Part shown: piece by piece, positions 19,792 through 29,760 of the stretch
How the letters are laid out: the number at the start of each line of letters is the position of its first letter
Position numbering within the stretch: the first letter of the stretch is position 1
Source of the DNA: Corynebacterium lipophiloflavum DSM 44291
GTDB lineage: Bacteria; Actinomycetota; Actinomycetes; Mycobacteriales; Mycobacteriaceae
DNA length: 46,448 nucleotides
Assembly (NCBI RefSeq): GCF_000159635.1
Contig: NZ_GG667191.1
Coordinates: 282,933 to 329,380 of the forward strand
Direction: 5' to 3'
The notes under the pieces: model-generated
Told to the model about the DNA's origin: nothing
Database searches by the model: none
What the model saw: only the letters and a program-made list of their open reading frames with translations
Position numbers and translations under genes: made by a program

Positions 19792-20667
19792 ATGTTCGGT
19801 ACCCGCCACTACGCCGTCGTCACCGGTGCCGCCTCCGGCATCGGACGCGCCCTCGCCCTCCAGCTGGCCGATCTCGGCTGGCGGCTTGCCATCAGCGATA
19901 TCAATTCCGCCGGGCTCGAGGCCACCGCGCGCGATTGCGAGGCGCGGGGAGCCGAGCTTATCGACGCCTCCGTGGTCGACGTCGCCGACGCAGATGCCGT
20001 CGATTCCTGGGCGAGTGGACTTGCTCAGCAGCACGGACCTGCCCACACCGTCCACCACGTCGGAGGCATCTCCATCTGGGGCAGGGTGGACACGATGCCG
20101 CTTGAGAAGTGGCGCACTCTTATCGACGTCAACCTCATGGGCACCATCCACGTGGCACGCGCCTTCACCCCGGCGATGATGAAGGCCGGCCCGCTGCCCA
20201 GGCAGGAGCAACAGGAAATCGGCCCCCGCCGATTGGTCTGCGTCTCCAGCTCCGCGGGCATCCTCGCGCTGCCCTGGCACGCGGCGTACTCGGCATCCAA
20301 GGGAGGCGTGCTGGCGATGTGCGAGGTGCTGCGCTTGGACCTCGCCCCCTACGGCATTAGAGTGCACGCCGTCGCGCCGGGCGCGGTGGACACCGGGCTG
20401 GTGCGCACCATTGACGTCGACGGGGTGGACATGGACAACCCCCGGGTACGCAAGGCGCGCGAGCTTTTCCAGGGCCACGCCATCTCGCCGGAGAAGTGCG
20501 CCGAGATCATCCTTCGCGGCGTGGAGAAGAATAAGCCGCTGATAACCACCGGCGCAGATGTGGCACTGGCGCGCTGGGCGCAGGTCAACGCACCCTGGCT
20601 CTACGCAGGAGCCATGCGGGGGATCAACCGCGCGTTTCGGTGGGTGGCGAAGGACGCGATGCTCTAG
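19792..20667 (+). CDS. Short-chain dehydrogenase/reductase
   Basis: A 291-residue Rossmann-fold oxidoreductase. The cofactor motif [10 protein letters not shown] sits at the N-terminus. The catalytic Ser is in CVSSSAG and the Tyr/Lys pair in YSASKGG; PGAVDTG follows. A C-terminal extension of about 80 residues suggests an acyl or lipid substrate, but none can be named. ATG 19792 has AAGGAG five bases upstream; a longer reading is rejected. It is divergent from rmlA (64-base gap) and its stop overlaps that of the convergent CMD gene. Confidence 0.87.
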   Translation: MFGTRHYAVVTGAASGIGRALALQLADLGWRLAISDINSAGLEATARDCEARGAELIDASVVDVADADAVDSWASGLAQQHGPAHTVHHVGGISIWGRVDTMPLEKWRTLIDVNLMGTIHVARAFTPAMMKAGPLPRQEQQEIGPRRLVCVSSSAGILALPWHAAYSASKGGVLAMCEVLRLDLAPYGIRVHAVAPGAVDTGLVRTIDVDGVDMDNPRVRKARELFQGHAISPEKCAEIILRGVEKNKPLITTGADVALARWAQVNAPWLYAGAMRGINRAFRWVAKDAML

Positions 20668-21227
20668 CGCTTCTCGTCCAGGGGTACCTGGAGGACGTCC
20701 ATGACGGTTGCCAGGCCGTCGTAGTTGGTCACGAGTAACAGCAGGGCTGTGATCTCTTTGTCGCTGAGGTGGTCGCGCAGGCGCTCCCACACCTCGTCGG
20801 TGATCTGGCGGTGCTCGATGAGGTCATTGGTAGCATCCAGGATCACCCCCGTGCGACCGGTGAAGCCGTGCTCGGGCCGCTTGACAGCTTCGATGTCGGC
20901 GTCGCTGAGGCCGAAGCGCTTGCCCATCGTGGTGTGGTGCTCGAGTTCGTAGCGGGAATCGCGCAGCGTAGCGACGCGCAAGATGACCAGCTCGGATTGC
21001 CTGCGCGGCAGGATACCGAAGGGCATCAAGGAGCCGGAATAGAGCAGCCACGGTAAAAAGTTGCGCCTCGCCCGGCCGACCGCGCCGAATAGGTTCAATG
21101 TCTTCGTCCCTTGTACTTGCGCGCCGATGCGGTTGGCCAACCGCGCGAGCAGGGCGATGTCTGTGCCGCGGCCGGGACCCGGGCGGGTGGATGAGGTGAT
21201 GGGCATAGGCTTCATACTTTCCACCAT
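20664..21227 (-). CDS. Carboxymuconolactone decarboxylase (CMD)-family protein
   Basis: A 187-residue all-helical AhpD/CMD-like protein. The core is RRQSELVILRVATLRDSRYELEHHTTMGKRFGLS. The Glu and the YELEHH segment are present, but the CxxC of AhpD peroxidases is not, so it is not an alkylhydroperoxidase in the usual sense. ATG 21227 and ATG 21215 are both possible; the second has GGAAAG directly before it. Its upstream gap carries a striking pair of inverted operators, so the gene is probably controlled by a TetR-like or similar dimeric repressor, although none is encoded beside it. Confidence 0.8.
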   Translation of the reverse strand: MVESMKPMPITSSTRPGPGRGTDIALLARLANRIGAQVQGTKTLNLFGAVGRARRNFLPWLLYSGSLMPFGILPRRQSELVILRVATLRDSRYELEHHTTMGKRFGLSDADIEAVKRPEHGFTGRTGVILDATNDLIEHRQITDEVWERLRDHLSDKEITALLLLVTNYDGLATVMDVLQVPLDEKR

Positions 21228-21254
21228 AAAACAATAGGAAAGCTCTCGCCCCAG

Positions 21255-21341
21255 ATGCTGACCAGTACATGCTTGCCAGTCGGGACATCCGTACCTCTGG
21301 GCCTTTCGTTAATCGACTGACAAGCATGTACTGGTCAGCAT
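21255..21341. promoter_or_regulatory. Pair of 28-bp inverted operator-like repeats
   Basis: The segment 21255-21282 recurs in inverted orientation at 21314-21341 with one mismatch in 28 positions; the spacer is 31 bases. Each copy contains its own quasi-palindrome, TGACCAG-TACATG-CTTGTCA in the better copy. It lies upstream of the CMD gene and downstream of rmlCD. No T run follows, so a terminator is unlikely. Confidence 0.7.
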
Positions 21342-21359
21342 TTGGCGGTTCGGGGGGCA

Positions 21360-22682
21360 TCAGCGCGCCGCCAGATAGATCGCCAACGCCGCGCGCCAGT
21401 TCCGCGGTGAGAACCCGGTTCCCTTGATCTTGTCCAGGCTTAAGGTGGATTCCTTCGGGCGGGGTGCTTCGGGGCCGTTGAGCTCGGCGTACTGGGCAGT
21501 AGTCACGGGGGTGACGTCGGAGGGGTCCGCGCCCACCCCGATGAATACGCTCATCGCGATCTCGTCGCGGCCCACCGCATCGCCGTCGGAGGTGATGTTG
21601 TACACGCCATACTCGGCCTTTGTCGACAGCAGATGCGCGATGCCGTGCGCCAGATCGTCGGCATGCGTGGGCCTGCCGCGCTGGTCGGCCACCACGCTGG
21701 GGCTCACACCCTTGTCCGCGAGCCGGGCCATGGTGTCCATGAAGTTCGCGCCCTCACCGAACACCCAGGAGGTGCGGATGACGTAGTGGCGCGGCGTGGC
21801 CCGGGCGGCGGTTTCACCCGCGCTTTTCGACGCCCCATAGGCGCTGAGCGGCGATGGCAGCTCGTCCTCGGTGTGCTCTGTATTCAACCCATCGAAGACG
21901 TAGTCGCTGGAGACGTGCACCAGGGTCAGGTCGTGCTCGGAGGCGATGCGGGCAAGCTCCGCCACAGCGTCCGCGTTGACCGCCCACGCTGTGCCCCTTT
22001 CTGTTTCCGCCCCGTTGACGTCGTTGTAGGCGGCGCAGTTGATGATCGCGCGGTACTCGTTCCAATCGCGCGCCGGCGGATGAGTGATGTCGAACTCGGC
22101 CCGGGTGCAGAATTCCGCCTCGCGCTCCGAGTAGACCTTGCGCAAGGCCCGGCCGAGCTGCCCGTTCGCGCCGGTGACAAGGATTTTGCGCGGCGGCACG
22201 GTGGGGGCGTCGGCAAGCGGCGGGTGCTTTTGGTCCGCCTCAGATAACTCGGTGGGCTCGAGCGGCCAGTCGATCTCGCGGTAGGAGCAGTAGGCGTACG
22301 CGCCATTCGGGTTGTAGCGGGCGTTGACCAGGTAGGTGTAGGTGGTTGCGTCCTCGAGGGCCTGGAAGCCGTTGGCCACCCCGCGCGGGACGAACACCGC
22401 GGTGTCCGGGCCGATCTCGACGCCGAACTTCGTCGCGAAGGTTTCCGAGCCCTCGCGCAGGTCCACCCACGCAGCAAAGACGCGCCCGGTGGCCACGGAG
22501 ACCCATTTGTCCCAGGGCTCGGCGTGCATGCCGCGGGTCGCACCAACCCGGGCGTTGAAGGAGATGTTGTTCTGCACCGGGCGCAGCCGCTGGCCGGACC
22601 AGTTTTCCTTGAACCAGCCGCGGTTGTCCGCGTGGACGTCGAGCGGGTGGATTTCCAGGCCGTCGATGGGGGTGGGGTTCAT
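21360..22682 (-). CDS. rmlCD: Fused dTDP-4-dehydrorhamnose 3,5-epimerase and reductase
   Basis: A 440-residue bifunctional enzyme for the last two steps of dTDP-L-rhamnose synthesis. Residues 1 to about 150 are an RmlC cupin, with catalytic His in ATRGMHAEPW and a Tyr in the YLVNARYNP region. From about residue 165 an RmlD reductase begins (ILVTGANGQLGRAL), with the SDR pair in YGASKSAGE. The fusion is known in corynebacteria. ATG 22682 lies eight bases after a TACACT -10 and five bases after the upstream membrane gene. TTG 22691 is less likely. Confidence 0.93.
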   Translation of the reverse strand: MNPTPIDGLEIHPLDVHADNRGWFKENWSGQRLRPVQNNISFNARVGATRGMHAEPWDKWVSVATGRVFAAWVDLREGSETFATKFGVEIGPDTAVFVPRGVANGFQALEDATTYTYLVNARYNPNGAYAYCSYREIDWPLEPTELSEADQKHPPLADAPTVPPRKILVTGANGQLGRALRKVYSEREAEFCTRAEFDITHPPARDWNEYRAIINCAAYNDVNGAETERGTAWAVNADAVAELARIASEHDLTLVHVSSDYVFDGLNTEHTEDELPSPLSAYGASKSAGETAARATPRHYVIRTSWVFGEGANFMDTMARLADKGVSPSVVADQRGRPTHADDLAHGIAHLLSTKAEYGVYNITSDGDAVGRDEIAMSVFIGVGADPSDVTPVTTAQYAELNGPEAPRPKESTLSLDKIKGTGFSPRNWRAALAIYLAAR

Positions 22683-22687
22683 GGGAG

Positions 22688-24086
<1,399 letters not shown>

Positions 24087-24091
24087 TCAAA

Positions 24092-24097
24092 ACCCTA
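24092..24097 (-). promoter_or_regulatory. rmlB -10 box, overlapping a stop codon
   Basis: TAGGGT on the minus strand; its TAG is the stop codon of the upstream flippase-like gene. Eight bases separate it from ATG 24083. Confidence 0.5.
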
Positions 24098-25285
24098 CCG
24101 ACGTAGACCTATTGCATGCACCGCGGCTCCGGCAAGTGGGCCTGCGTACAGGGCCGCGCACACCGAGGTGACCACCCCGTAGGGCAGGGCGAAAAGCAGC
24201 GCGAACGCGACGACGGTCGCGACCACCCAGCCGGCCACGTACACGCCGTGGCGCTCGGTGGAGAGCACGGCCACGCCGGTGATCATCAGCGCGCCCATGA
24301 ACGCCGAGGCGAAGGTGAGCGCGCCCAGGGTTAACCCCGGGACGAAAAATTCCGGCTCGAAGGCGAAACGAAGGATCGCCGGCCCGAGCAACCAGGCGGC
24401 GGCGAAGCCAACAGCGCCCAAGCCCAGCACGGCGCCGATCGGGGCGACAAGGGCGGCGTGGATGCGCTCGCGCTGCTCCACGAACCGCACCACCAACGCG
24501 GACTGGAAGCGCTGCAGCGGCACGAGCACGGGGGCGCGGGTAAGCAGCACCGCGTTGATGATCGCGGCGACTGCAGTGCCCCCGCCGAAGGGGAAGGCGG
24601 CATTGACGGCGACGGGGAAGCCCGTGATCAGCGCCGCCGAAGCCCCCGAGGCGACCATCGCGGAGGACACCCGGCGGGAAAACACCGCGCGATCCACGTC
24701 CAGGGCCACACGGATGCTGTTTCGCGCGGCCTGGGAGGAGCCGAGGATGACCAACCAGCTCGCTGCGCCGATTACCGTGATGATCGCGAACGCCCACAGC
24801 GACCACCCCATCGCCCACGCCACGACGGCGAGGACGAGGCGCACGCCGGAGTCGAGCGCGACCATCGCGGCGTACTGGTTCCACAGCCCAGCCCCACTCA
24901 AGATCCCGGATAGCGCCGCCTGGAACACGTAGCTGACCAGGCCGAAGGCAATAAGGATGGTGGCGGGGGCGGGTGCCACGGGCACGACTTGGTGCATGAA
25001 CAGCACGCCGCCGACGGCCGTCGCGACGGCGATCAGCGCGGCAACCAGCGCCCCGACCCGCCACGGGTTAGCGGAACCGTGCGCACCAGATTCCCGGGCG
25101 CCGGCGACGGCGCGGGTGGTCTCGTGCGTCAGGCCGTCGATAAGCCCGGTGGCGGCGAAGAACAGCGACCAGAAAGCGGCGAAGTAGCGGTAGTCCGTCT
25201 CCGCGGGCAGGACGCGCTGGGCAACCCAGAGCACCGCGAAGCCGCTGATTGCGGCGAAAAGAGTGGCGAAGGAGAGGCTTCTCAC
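24095..25285 (-). CDS. Wzx/MATE-like polysaccharide flippase family membrane protein
   Basis: About 396 residues with some eleven to twelve hydrophobic helices and few charged residues. The overall pattern (N-terminal FATLFAAISGFAVLWVAQRV, paired helices throughout) resembles lipid-linked oligosaccharide flippases of the MVF/MATE group. Family-level assignment only. Start GTG 25285 overlaps the M1 peptidase stop (GTGA), with GGAG five bases upstream; GTG 25291 is less likely. Location before rmlB suggests export of an envelope glycan intermediate. Confidence 0.7.
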   Translation of the reverse strand: MRSLSFATLFAAISGFAVLWVAQRVLPAETDYRYFAAFWSLFFAATGLIDGLTHETTRAVAGARESGAHGSANPWRVGALVAALIAVATAVGGVLFMHQVVPVAPAPATILIAFGLVSYVFQAALSGILSGAGLWNQYAAMVALDSGVRLVLAVVAWAMGWSLWAFAIITVIGAASWLVILGSSQAARNSIRVALDVDRAVFSRRVSSAMVASGASAALITGFPVAVNAAFPFGGGTAVAAIINAVLLTRAPVLVPLQRFQSALVVRFVEQRERIHAALVAPIGAVLGLGAVGFAAAWLLGPAILRFAFEPEFFVPGLTLGALTFASAFMGALMITGVAVLSTERHGVYVAGWVVATVVAFALLFALPYGVVTSVCAALYAGPLAGAAVHAIGLRR

Positions 25286-26544
25286 GGGCACTCCGGAAGC
25301 TCGGGCCGGTTAATCCAGGCGTCGATAACCCCCTCGACATCCGCGCCGGGGGCGTGGGCCTTCAGCGCGTTGACCAGGTCGAAGGGCTCGACGACGCTGT
25401 GGGCGTTCTTGGCCACGTAGCTGCGCACGGCGCTGAAAAAGGCGGCGTCGCCGACGAGGCGTCGTAAAGCATGCAGCGTGATCGCGCCGCGCTTGTACAC
25501 GCGGTCGTCGAACATGTCGCGGGGGCCGGGGTCGGCAAGAGTGAAACTCTGCCGCGTGAGCCTGCGGTAGTGCTGGCGCACGCTGACATCAACCGGGGTG
25601 CCTTGGTGATCCGCCCACAGCCACTCGCAGTAGCAGGCGAAACCCTCGTTGAGCCAGATGTCGCTCCACTGGGCAACACCCAGCGAGTTGCCGAACCACT
25701 GGTGCGCCAGCTCGTGGGCGATCAGTCGCTCCTCACCGCGCAGGTGGTTGACCCCGAAAATCGACATCGCGGCCGCCTCGAGGGGAATCTCCAAGTCGTC
25801 CTCGGTAACCACCACCTCGTAGCGTTCAAACGGGTAAGGCCCGAAAGTCTCCTCAAAAAATTCCAGCATCGCCTGCTGCTTTGCAAAATCACCCGGGCCG
25901 ACGTTGTACGGTAGCCACGCGATCACATTGCGCCCGAGATCGACCCGGGAGTACCTGCCAACCTGCACGGTTGCCAGGTAGGTGGGCATGGGCCTGGCGG
26001 TGGGGTTGGTGATCACCGTGTAATCGCGATCCGCGCGGACGTTGAAGGAGTAGGTTGCTTTCTCGTCCGGGGTGTCGTCGCAGGGGAACCAGGTGGGCGC
26101 GCCGTTGGGCTGGCTGGCAACCAGCGAGCCCTCGGTAAGTTCTTCCCAGCCCAGCAGGCCCCAGGGGGTGCGGCGCGGGCGCGGGTTGCCCCCGTAGCTG
26201 ATAACCAGTTCGAACTCCTCGTCCACGGCGATCGCCTCGGCAAAGCTGATGCGCAACTTGCCGTGCGACTGCTTGAAGCGCCGCACGCGGATATCCCCGC
26301 CCGTGAGACTGCGGGAGGTCACCCGCCGTGCCACCATCGACGGCTGCAGGTCGAGAGTCATGTGGTCGAGTTCGCGCCAGTTGGTCAGCGTCAGCGTCGC
26401 AGTGCCTTCGAGGCGGTTCGGGCCGACCTTGTAGGTCAGATCGAGGTCGTAGTGGTGGACGTGGAACCCCAGGTTGAACTCCACGCCCGTGTAGGCATCG
26501 ACGGTGCCGGGAACGGGAGTTGAGCGCAGCCTGTGGTTTGTCAT
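25282..26544 (-). CDS. M1 family zinc metallopeptidase
   Basis: A 420-residue aminopeptidase-like enzyme. The zinc motif is IAHELAHQWFGNS with the third ligand in WLNEGFACY. The upstream strand EAAAMSIFGVNHL stands where classical M1 enzymes have GxMEN, so exopeptidase specificity may differ. It is much shorter than PepN (about 850 residues) and lacks the C-terminal HEAT-like domain. No signal peptide is seen. ATG 26544 lies nine bases after a TACACT -10, with no ribosome-binding site, so the transcript is probably leaderless. Confidence 0.9.
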   Translation of the reverse strand: MTNHRLRSTPVPGTVDAYTGVEFNLGFHVHHYDLDLTYKVGPNRLEGTATLTLTNWRELDHMTLDLQPSMVARRVTSRSLTGGDIRVRRFKQSHGKLRISFAEAIAVDEEFELVISYGGNPRPRRTPWGLLGWEELTEGSLVASQPNGAPTWFPCDDTPDEKATYSFNVRADRDYTVITNPTARPMPTYLATVQVGRYSRVDLGRNVIAWLPYNVGPGDFAKQQAMLEFFEETFGPYPFERYEVVVTEDDLEIPLEAAAMSIFGVNHLRGEERLIAHELAHQWFGNSLGVAQWSDIWLNEGFACYCEWLWADHQGTPVDVSVRQHYRRLTRQSFTLADPGPRDMFDDRVYKRGAITLHALRRLVGDAAFFSAVRSYVAKNAHSVVEPFDLVNALKAHAPGADVEGVIDAWINRPELPECP

Positions 26545-26553
26545 CGTCGCAAT

Positions 26554-26559
26554 AGTGTA
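26554..26559 (-). promoter_or_regulatory. M1 peptidase -10 box
   Basis: TACACT on the minus strand, nine bases upstream of ATG 26544. It is placed just beyond the terminator-like hairpin of the preceding mycolyltransferase gene. Confidence 0.5.
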
Positions 26560-26580
26560 CCCCCGCCTGTGGGCCAACGA

Positions 26581-26633
26581 CGACGCCCCACCCCTGGCCA
26601 CGAGGTCATCCCGTGGGCTGGGGTGGGGCGTCG
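26581..26633 (-). terminator. Large hairpin after the mycolyltransferase gene
   Basis: Two 14-base arms, 26581-26594 and 26620-26633, are exact inverted complements. A second 5-bp stem CCACG/CGTGG is nested in the loop. It starts 19 bases after the stop at 26653. There is no T run on the minus strand, a terminator form common in actinobacteria. Confidence 0.65.
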
Positions 26634-26652
26634 ACTACCGGCTGAGAAAGTC

Positions 26653-27804
26653 TTACATGTCGAAAGCCGGTGCGATGGTGCTGTACCAGGACTTCTCGAT
26701 GTCTTCGCGCCAGTACGGCCACGAGTGGGTGCCGACGTTGCGGAACTCGTACGTCGCCGGGATGCCCTCGCTCTCGAGCTTGGCGCGCAAATCGTGCGAG
26801 CACTTGTTGATGGCAGCTTCGATCACGCCGCCTTCGACCTGCAGAGTGGTCGCGCCCACGCTCGCGGCGGGTGCAGGTGCGCCCTGGCCGATGAGGTAGC
26901 TGACCTGATCCGAGCGGCCGGCCAGGCCGGTCGCCGTGGAGATGTAGAGCGCGGTGCCACGCAGCTTATCGGCGTTGAGCAGCGCGTCGTTGTAGCGGTT
27001 GTACTCGCCGCCCATCGGGCCCCACATCTGCTCCGGGGTCACCGTCTTGAAATCGCCGGTACCGGAGGCGCGGTTGATGGTCACGCGGGCGAAGTTGTAG
27101 GCGTGCGGGGAGGAGGTTGCGGCGCAGCCGGAGAAGGAGGCGGCGGCGTCGTAGAAACCGGGGTTGTGCGCTGGGAGGACGAGCGCGGAGGTACCGGACA
27201 TGGAGAATCCGACAATGGCGCGGCGGTTGTCGGCGTTGAGCGTTTTCTCGATCGGGCCGGGGAGCTCCTTGGTCAGGAACGTCTCCCACTTCTGGGGGCC
27301 GTTGATGTAGGGCGACTTGACGTTCTCGTCGAGCCAGTCGGTGTAGTAGGTAAACGCGCCGGCCTGCGGGATGACCACGTTGACACGCTTGCCCGTGAAG
27401 AAGTCCCTGGTGTCGTACATCTTCAGCCAGTCGGCGTTCTGCTCCGCGCCGCCAGCGCCGTTGAGCAGGTAGATCGTCGGAGCGTTGTTCACGCGCTCAC
27501 CATTGGCATCGGTTGCCGGGATGACGGCGACCGGAATGTCGCGCTCCATCGACGGTGAAAAGACCTTGTAGGCCAGGACACTTTTGTTGTCGACCTGTTT
27601 GATCCAGTCCTGGGGCTTTTTGGTGGAAACCACCAGCGGCGGCTCCGCGTTGACATCCCACGGCTTGACCTCGCCGACCGCTGCACCGTCGGCCACATGC
27701 TCGGGGGTCACATCTGCGGCGTTGGCGGCGGGGGTCAGCGGTGCTGCACCAAGGGCGAGCGACAACGCTGCGGTGGCAGCGAGAACGGAGCGCTTGAGGT
27801 TCAT
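26653..27804 (-). CDS. Trehalose corynomycolyltransferase (antigen 85-like esterase)
   Basis: A 383-residue secreted alpha/beta hydrolase. The signal peptide ends at about residue 29 (PAANA). The nucleophile is in IVGFSMSGTSA and the catalytic His in NVGTHSWPYW. The AIYLLNG-type segment (PTIYLLNGAGG) and WKMYDT region match the corynebacterial Cmt/PS1 family. These enzymes move corynomycolic acid from trehalose monocorynomycolate to trehalose or arabinogalactan in the outer envelope. GAAGGAAAC precedes ATG 27804. It has no long PS1-like C-terminal extension, so it is a Cmt2/Cmt3-type enzyme. Confidence 0.93.
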   Translation of the reverse strand: MNLKRSVLAATAALSLALGAAPLTPAANAADVTPEHVADGAAVGEVKPWDVNAEPPLVVSTKKPQDWIKQVDNKSVLAYKVFSPSMERDIPVAVIPATDANGERVNNAPTIYLLNGAGGAEQNADWLKMYDTRDFFTGKRVNVVIPQAGAFTYYTDWLDENVKSPYINGPQKWETFLTKELPGPIEKTLNADNRRAIVGFSMSGTSALVLPAHNPGFYDAAASFSGCAATSSPHAYNFARVTINRASGTGDFKTVTPEQMWGPMGGEYNRYNDALLNADKLRGTALYISTATGLAGRSDQVSYLIGQGAPAPAASVGATTLQVEGGVIEAAINKCSHDLRAKLESEGIPATYEFRNVGTHSWPYWREDIEKSWYSTIAPAFDM

Positions 27805-28103
27805 GTGTTTCCTTCGACTTTCCTTGACAAGAAGCTTGCAATAACGAGCACGCTGGTGCGGGCCTACACCGTAGGCATCGCTGTAAACTTAACCGACGTT
27901 TCACAACAATTCGACCCCAGTGAGCAACAAATTGCTATTTTGGTCAAAATTGTTACCAAATTGGCTTAGAGTTAGCGCTAAGCTTTCGCGTGGCTCCGGT
28001 GGCGCTACCCAGACACCGTCGCTACACCGTGTAACAATGACCGCCGCAGCTCCGACGTCGATGTCGAAGACCAAAAACCCCCAACACCTACCGAAGGAAC
28101 ACC
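27805..28103. promoter_or_regulatory. AT-rich divergent control region with several palindromes
   Basis: The 299 bases between the mycolyltransferase gene and the small ORF contain no convincing gene. Visible elements are GCCTAC/GTAGGC (27862-27876), TTTGGT-N10-ACCAAA (27939-27960), GCTTAG-N8-CTAAGC (27964-27983, enclosing TTAGCGCTAA), and TACACCGTGTA (28024-28034). These look like operators for more than one regulator. Confidence 0.45.
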
Positions 28104-28214
28104 ATGAACCTGCTCGAAATCATTCAGCTCCAGATCAACGAGGTCCTCGGCCAGCTCATCCACGCAGGATCCTCGGCATCATCGAACCTTTCGCTGCAAC
28201 TGGGCTGGTTCTAA
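28104..28214 (+). CDS. Small 36-residue protein, unrecognised
   Basis: ATG 28104 is preceded by a good ribosome-binding site (GAAGGAAC, five bases away). The product begins MNLLEIIQLQINEVLGQLIH and ends LQLGWF. The first 20 residues form an amphipathic helix with hydrophobic residues every three to four positions; a Ser/Ala-rich turn and a hydrophobic aromatic end follow. It has no signal peptide. Size and character recall PorA/PorH-type mycomembrane peptides of corynebacteria, but I see no clear homology. It sits 61 bases upstream of lpd, which has its own -10. Confidence 0.55.
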   Translation: MNLLEIIQLQINEVLGQLIHAGSSASSNLSLQLGWF

Positions 28215-28262
28215 GCCCTACCCCCAACTTGCGCCCGACAGACGCTGACTCAAAAGTCCACG

Positions 28263-28268
28263 TATTCT
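28263..28268 (+). promoter_or_regulatory. lpd -10 box
   Basis: TATTCT, seven bases upstream of GTG 28276. No ribosome-binding site is present, so the transcript is expected to be leaderless. Confidence 0.6.
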
Positions 28269-28275
28269 GTTGGGC

Positions 28276-29688
28276 GTGAGTAACGAACATTTTGACGTTG
28301 TTGTCCTCGGCGCTGGCCCCGGTGGCTATGTCGCCGCCATCCGAGCTGCCCAACTGGGCAAAAAAGTTGCTGTCGTAGAGAAGAAGTACTGGGGTGGTGT
28401 CTGCCTGAACGTGGGCTGCATCCCCTCTAAGTCTTTGATTAAGAATGCCGAAGTGGCTCACATCTTTACCCGTGAGGCCAAGACCTTCGGCATCAAGGGT
28501 GACGTGGAGTTCGATTACGCGGACGCACACGAACGCTCCCGCAAGGTCTCCGAGAGGATCGTCGGCGGCGTGCATTACCTGATGAAGAAAAACGAGATCA
28601 CCGAGATCCACGGCCTCGGCACCTTTAAGGACGCCTCCACCATCGAGATCACCGAGGGCGACGACGCTGGTAAGACCGTCACGTTCGACAACTGCATCAT
28701 CGCCACGGGTTCCGTGGTGCGCACGTTGCCGGGCATCGAGCTGTCCGACAATGTCGTCTCCTACGAGGAGCAGATCCTCAACCCCGAGGCCCCGCAGAAG
28801 ATGGTCATCGTCGGCGCCGGCGCGATCGGCATGGAGTTCGCCTACGTCCTGTCCAACTATGGCGTTGAGGTCACCGTCGTCGAGTACATGGACCGCGTCC
28901 TGCCCAACGAGGACAAGGACGTGTCCAAGGAGATCGCCCGCGCCTACAAGAAGATGGGCGTGAATCTGCTCACCGGCCACGCCACGACCGCGGTGCGCGA
29001 CAACGGCGATTCGGTCGAGGTGGACATCGCAAAGAACGGCTCGGACAAGACCGAGACGCTCACCGTTGACCGCGTCATGATCTCCGTCGGTTTTGCCCCG
29101 CGCGTCGAGGGCTTCGGGCTGGAGAACACGGGCGTGGAGCTGACCGAGCGCGGCGCGATCGCCGTCGATGACCGCCTGCGCACCAACGTCAAAGGCATTT
29201 ACGCCATCGGTGACGTCACCGCGAAGCTGCAGCTTGCCCACGTCGCGGAGTCCCAGGGCATCATCGCCGCCGAGACCATTGCGGAGGCGGAAACCCTCGA
29301 AATCGAGGACTACATGATGACCCCGCGCGCGACCTTCTGCAACCCGCAGGTTGCCTCCATGGGCTACACCGAGGAGCAGGCCCGTAAGAACTGGCCGGAT
29401 CGCGACATCAAGGTCGCAATGTTCCCGTTCTCCGCCAACGGCAAGGCGATCGGCCTGGCCGAGTCCGCCGGCTTTGCCAAGCTGATCACGGACGGCGAGC
29501 ACGGCGAGATCCTCGGCTGCCACCTCGTCGGCGCGAACGCCTCCGAGCTCCTGCCGGAGATTACCCTGGCCCAGCGCTTCGATCTGACCGCAGGCGAAAT
29601 CGCACGCAACATCCACATTCACCCAACGCTCTCGGAGGCCCTCAAGGAGGTCGCCCACGGCGTCGAGGGGCACATGATTAACCTCTAA
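28276..29688 (+). CDS. lpd: Dihydrolipoamide dehydrogenase
   Basis: A 470-residue E3 flavoenzyme of the pyruvate and 2-oxoglutarate dehydrogenase complexes. FAD motif VVVLGAGPGGYVAAI; redox disulfide GGVCLNVGCIPSK; NAD motif IVGAGAIGMEFA; second FAD region GIYAIGDV; C-terminal His-Glu dyad in HIHPTLSEALKE. The sequence is strongly like the C. glutamicum Lpd. GTG 28276 was chosen because family members start MTEHYDVVVLG-like; TTG 28270 is rejected. A perfect terminator follows. Confidence 0.96.
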   Translation: MSNEHFDVVVLGAGPGGYVAAIRAAQLGKKVAVVEKKYWGGVCLNVGCIPSKSLIKNAEVAHIFTREAKTFGIKGDVEFDYADAHERSRKVSERIVGGVHYLMKKNEITEIHGLGTFKDASTIEITEGDDAGKTVTFDNCIIATGSVVRTLPGIELSDNVVSYEEQILNPEAPQKMVIVGAGAIGMEFAYVLSNYGVEVTVVEYMDRVLPNEDKDVSKEIARAYKKMGVNLLTGHATTAVRDNGDSVEVDIAKNGSDKTETLTVDRVMISVGFAPRVEGFGLENTGVELTERGAIAVDDRLRTNVKGIYAIGDVTAKLQLAHVAESQGIIAAETIAEAETLEIEDYMMTPRATFCNPQVASMGYTEEQARKNWPDRDIKVAMFPFSANGKAIGLAESAGFAKLITDGEHGEILGCHLVGANASELLPEITLAQRFDLTAGEIARNIHIHPTLSEALKEVAHGVEGHMINL

Positions 29689-29705
29689 GCGCCCCTTGAC
29701 GACGC

Positions 29706-29742
29706 CAAAGGGGCCCGCCGAGTAAATCGGCGGGCCCCTTTG
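29706..29742. terminator. Bidirectional terminator between lpd and the SRPBCC gene
   Basis: A 16-bp perfect stem, 29706-29721 with 29727-29742, and a five-base loop GTAAA. The arm ends CAAAG/CTTTG provide short T or A tracts on both sides, so it can serve both convergent genes. Confidence 0.9.
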
Positions 29743-29760
29743 TGTCTTGAGACGTCGTAG

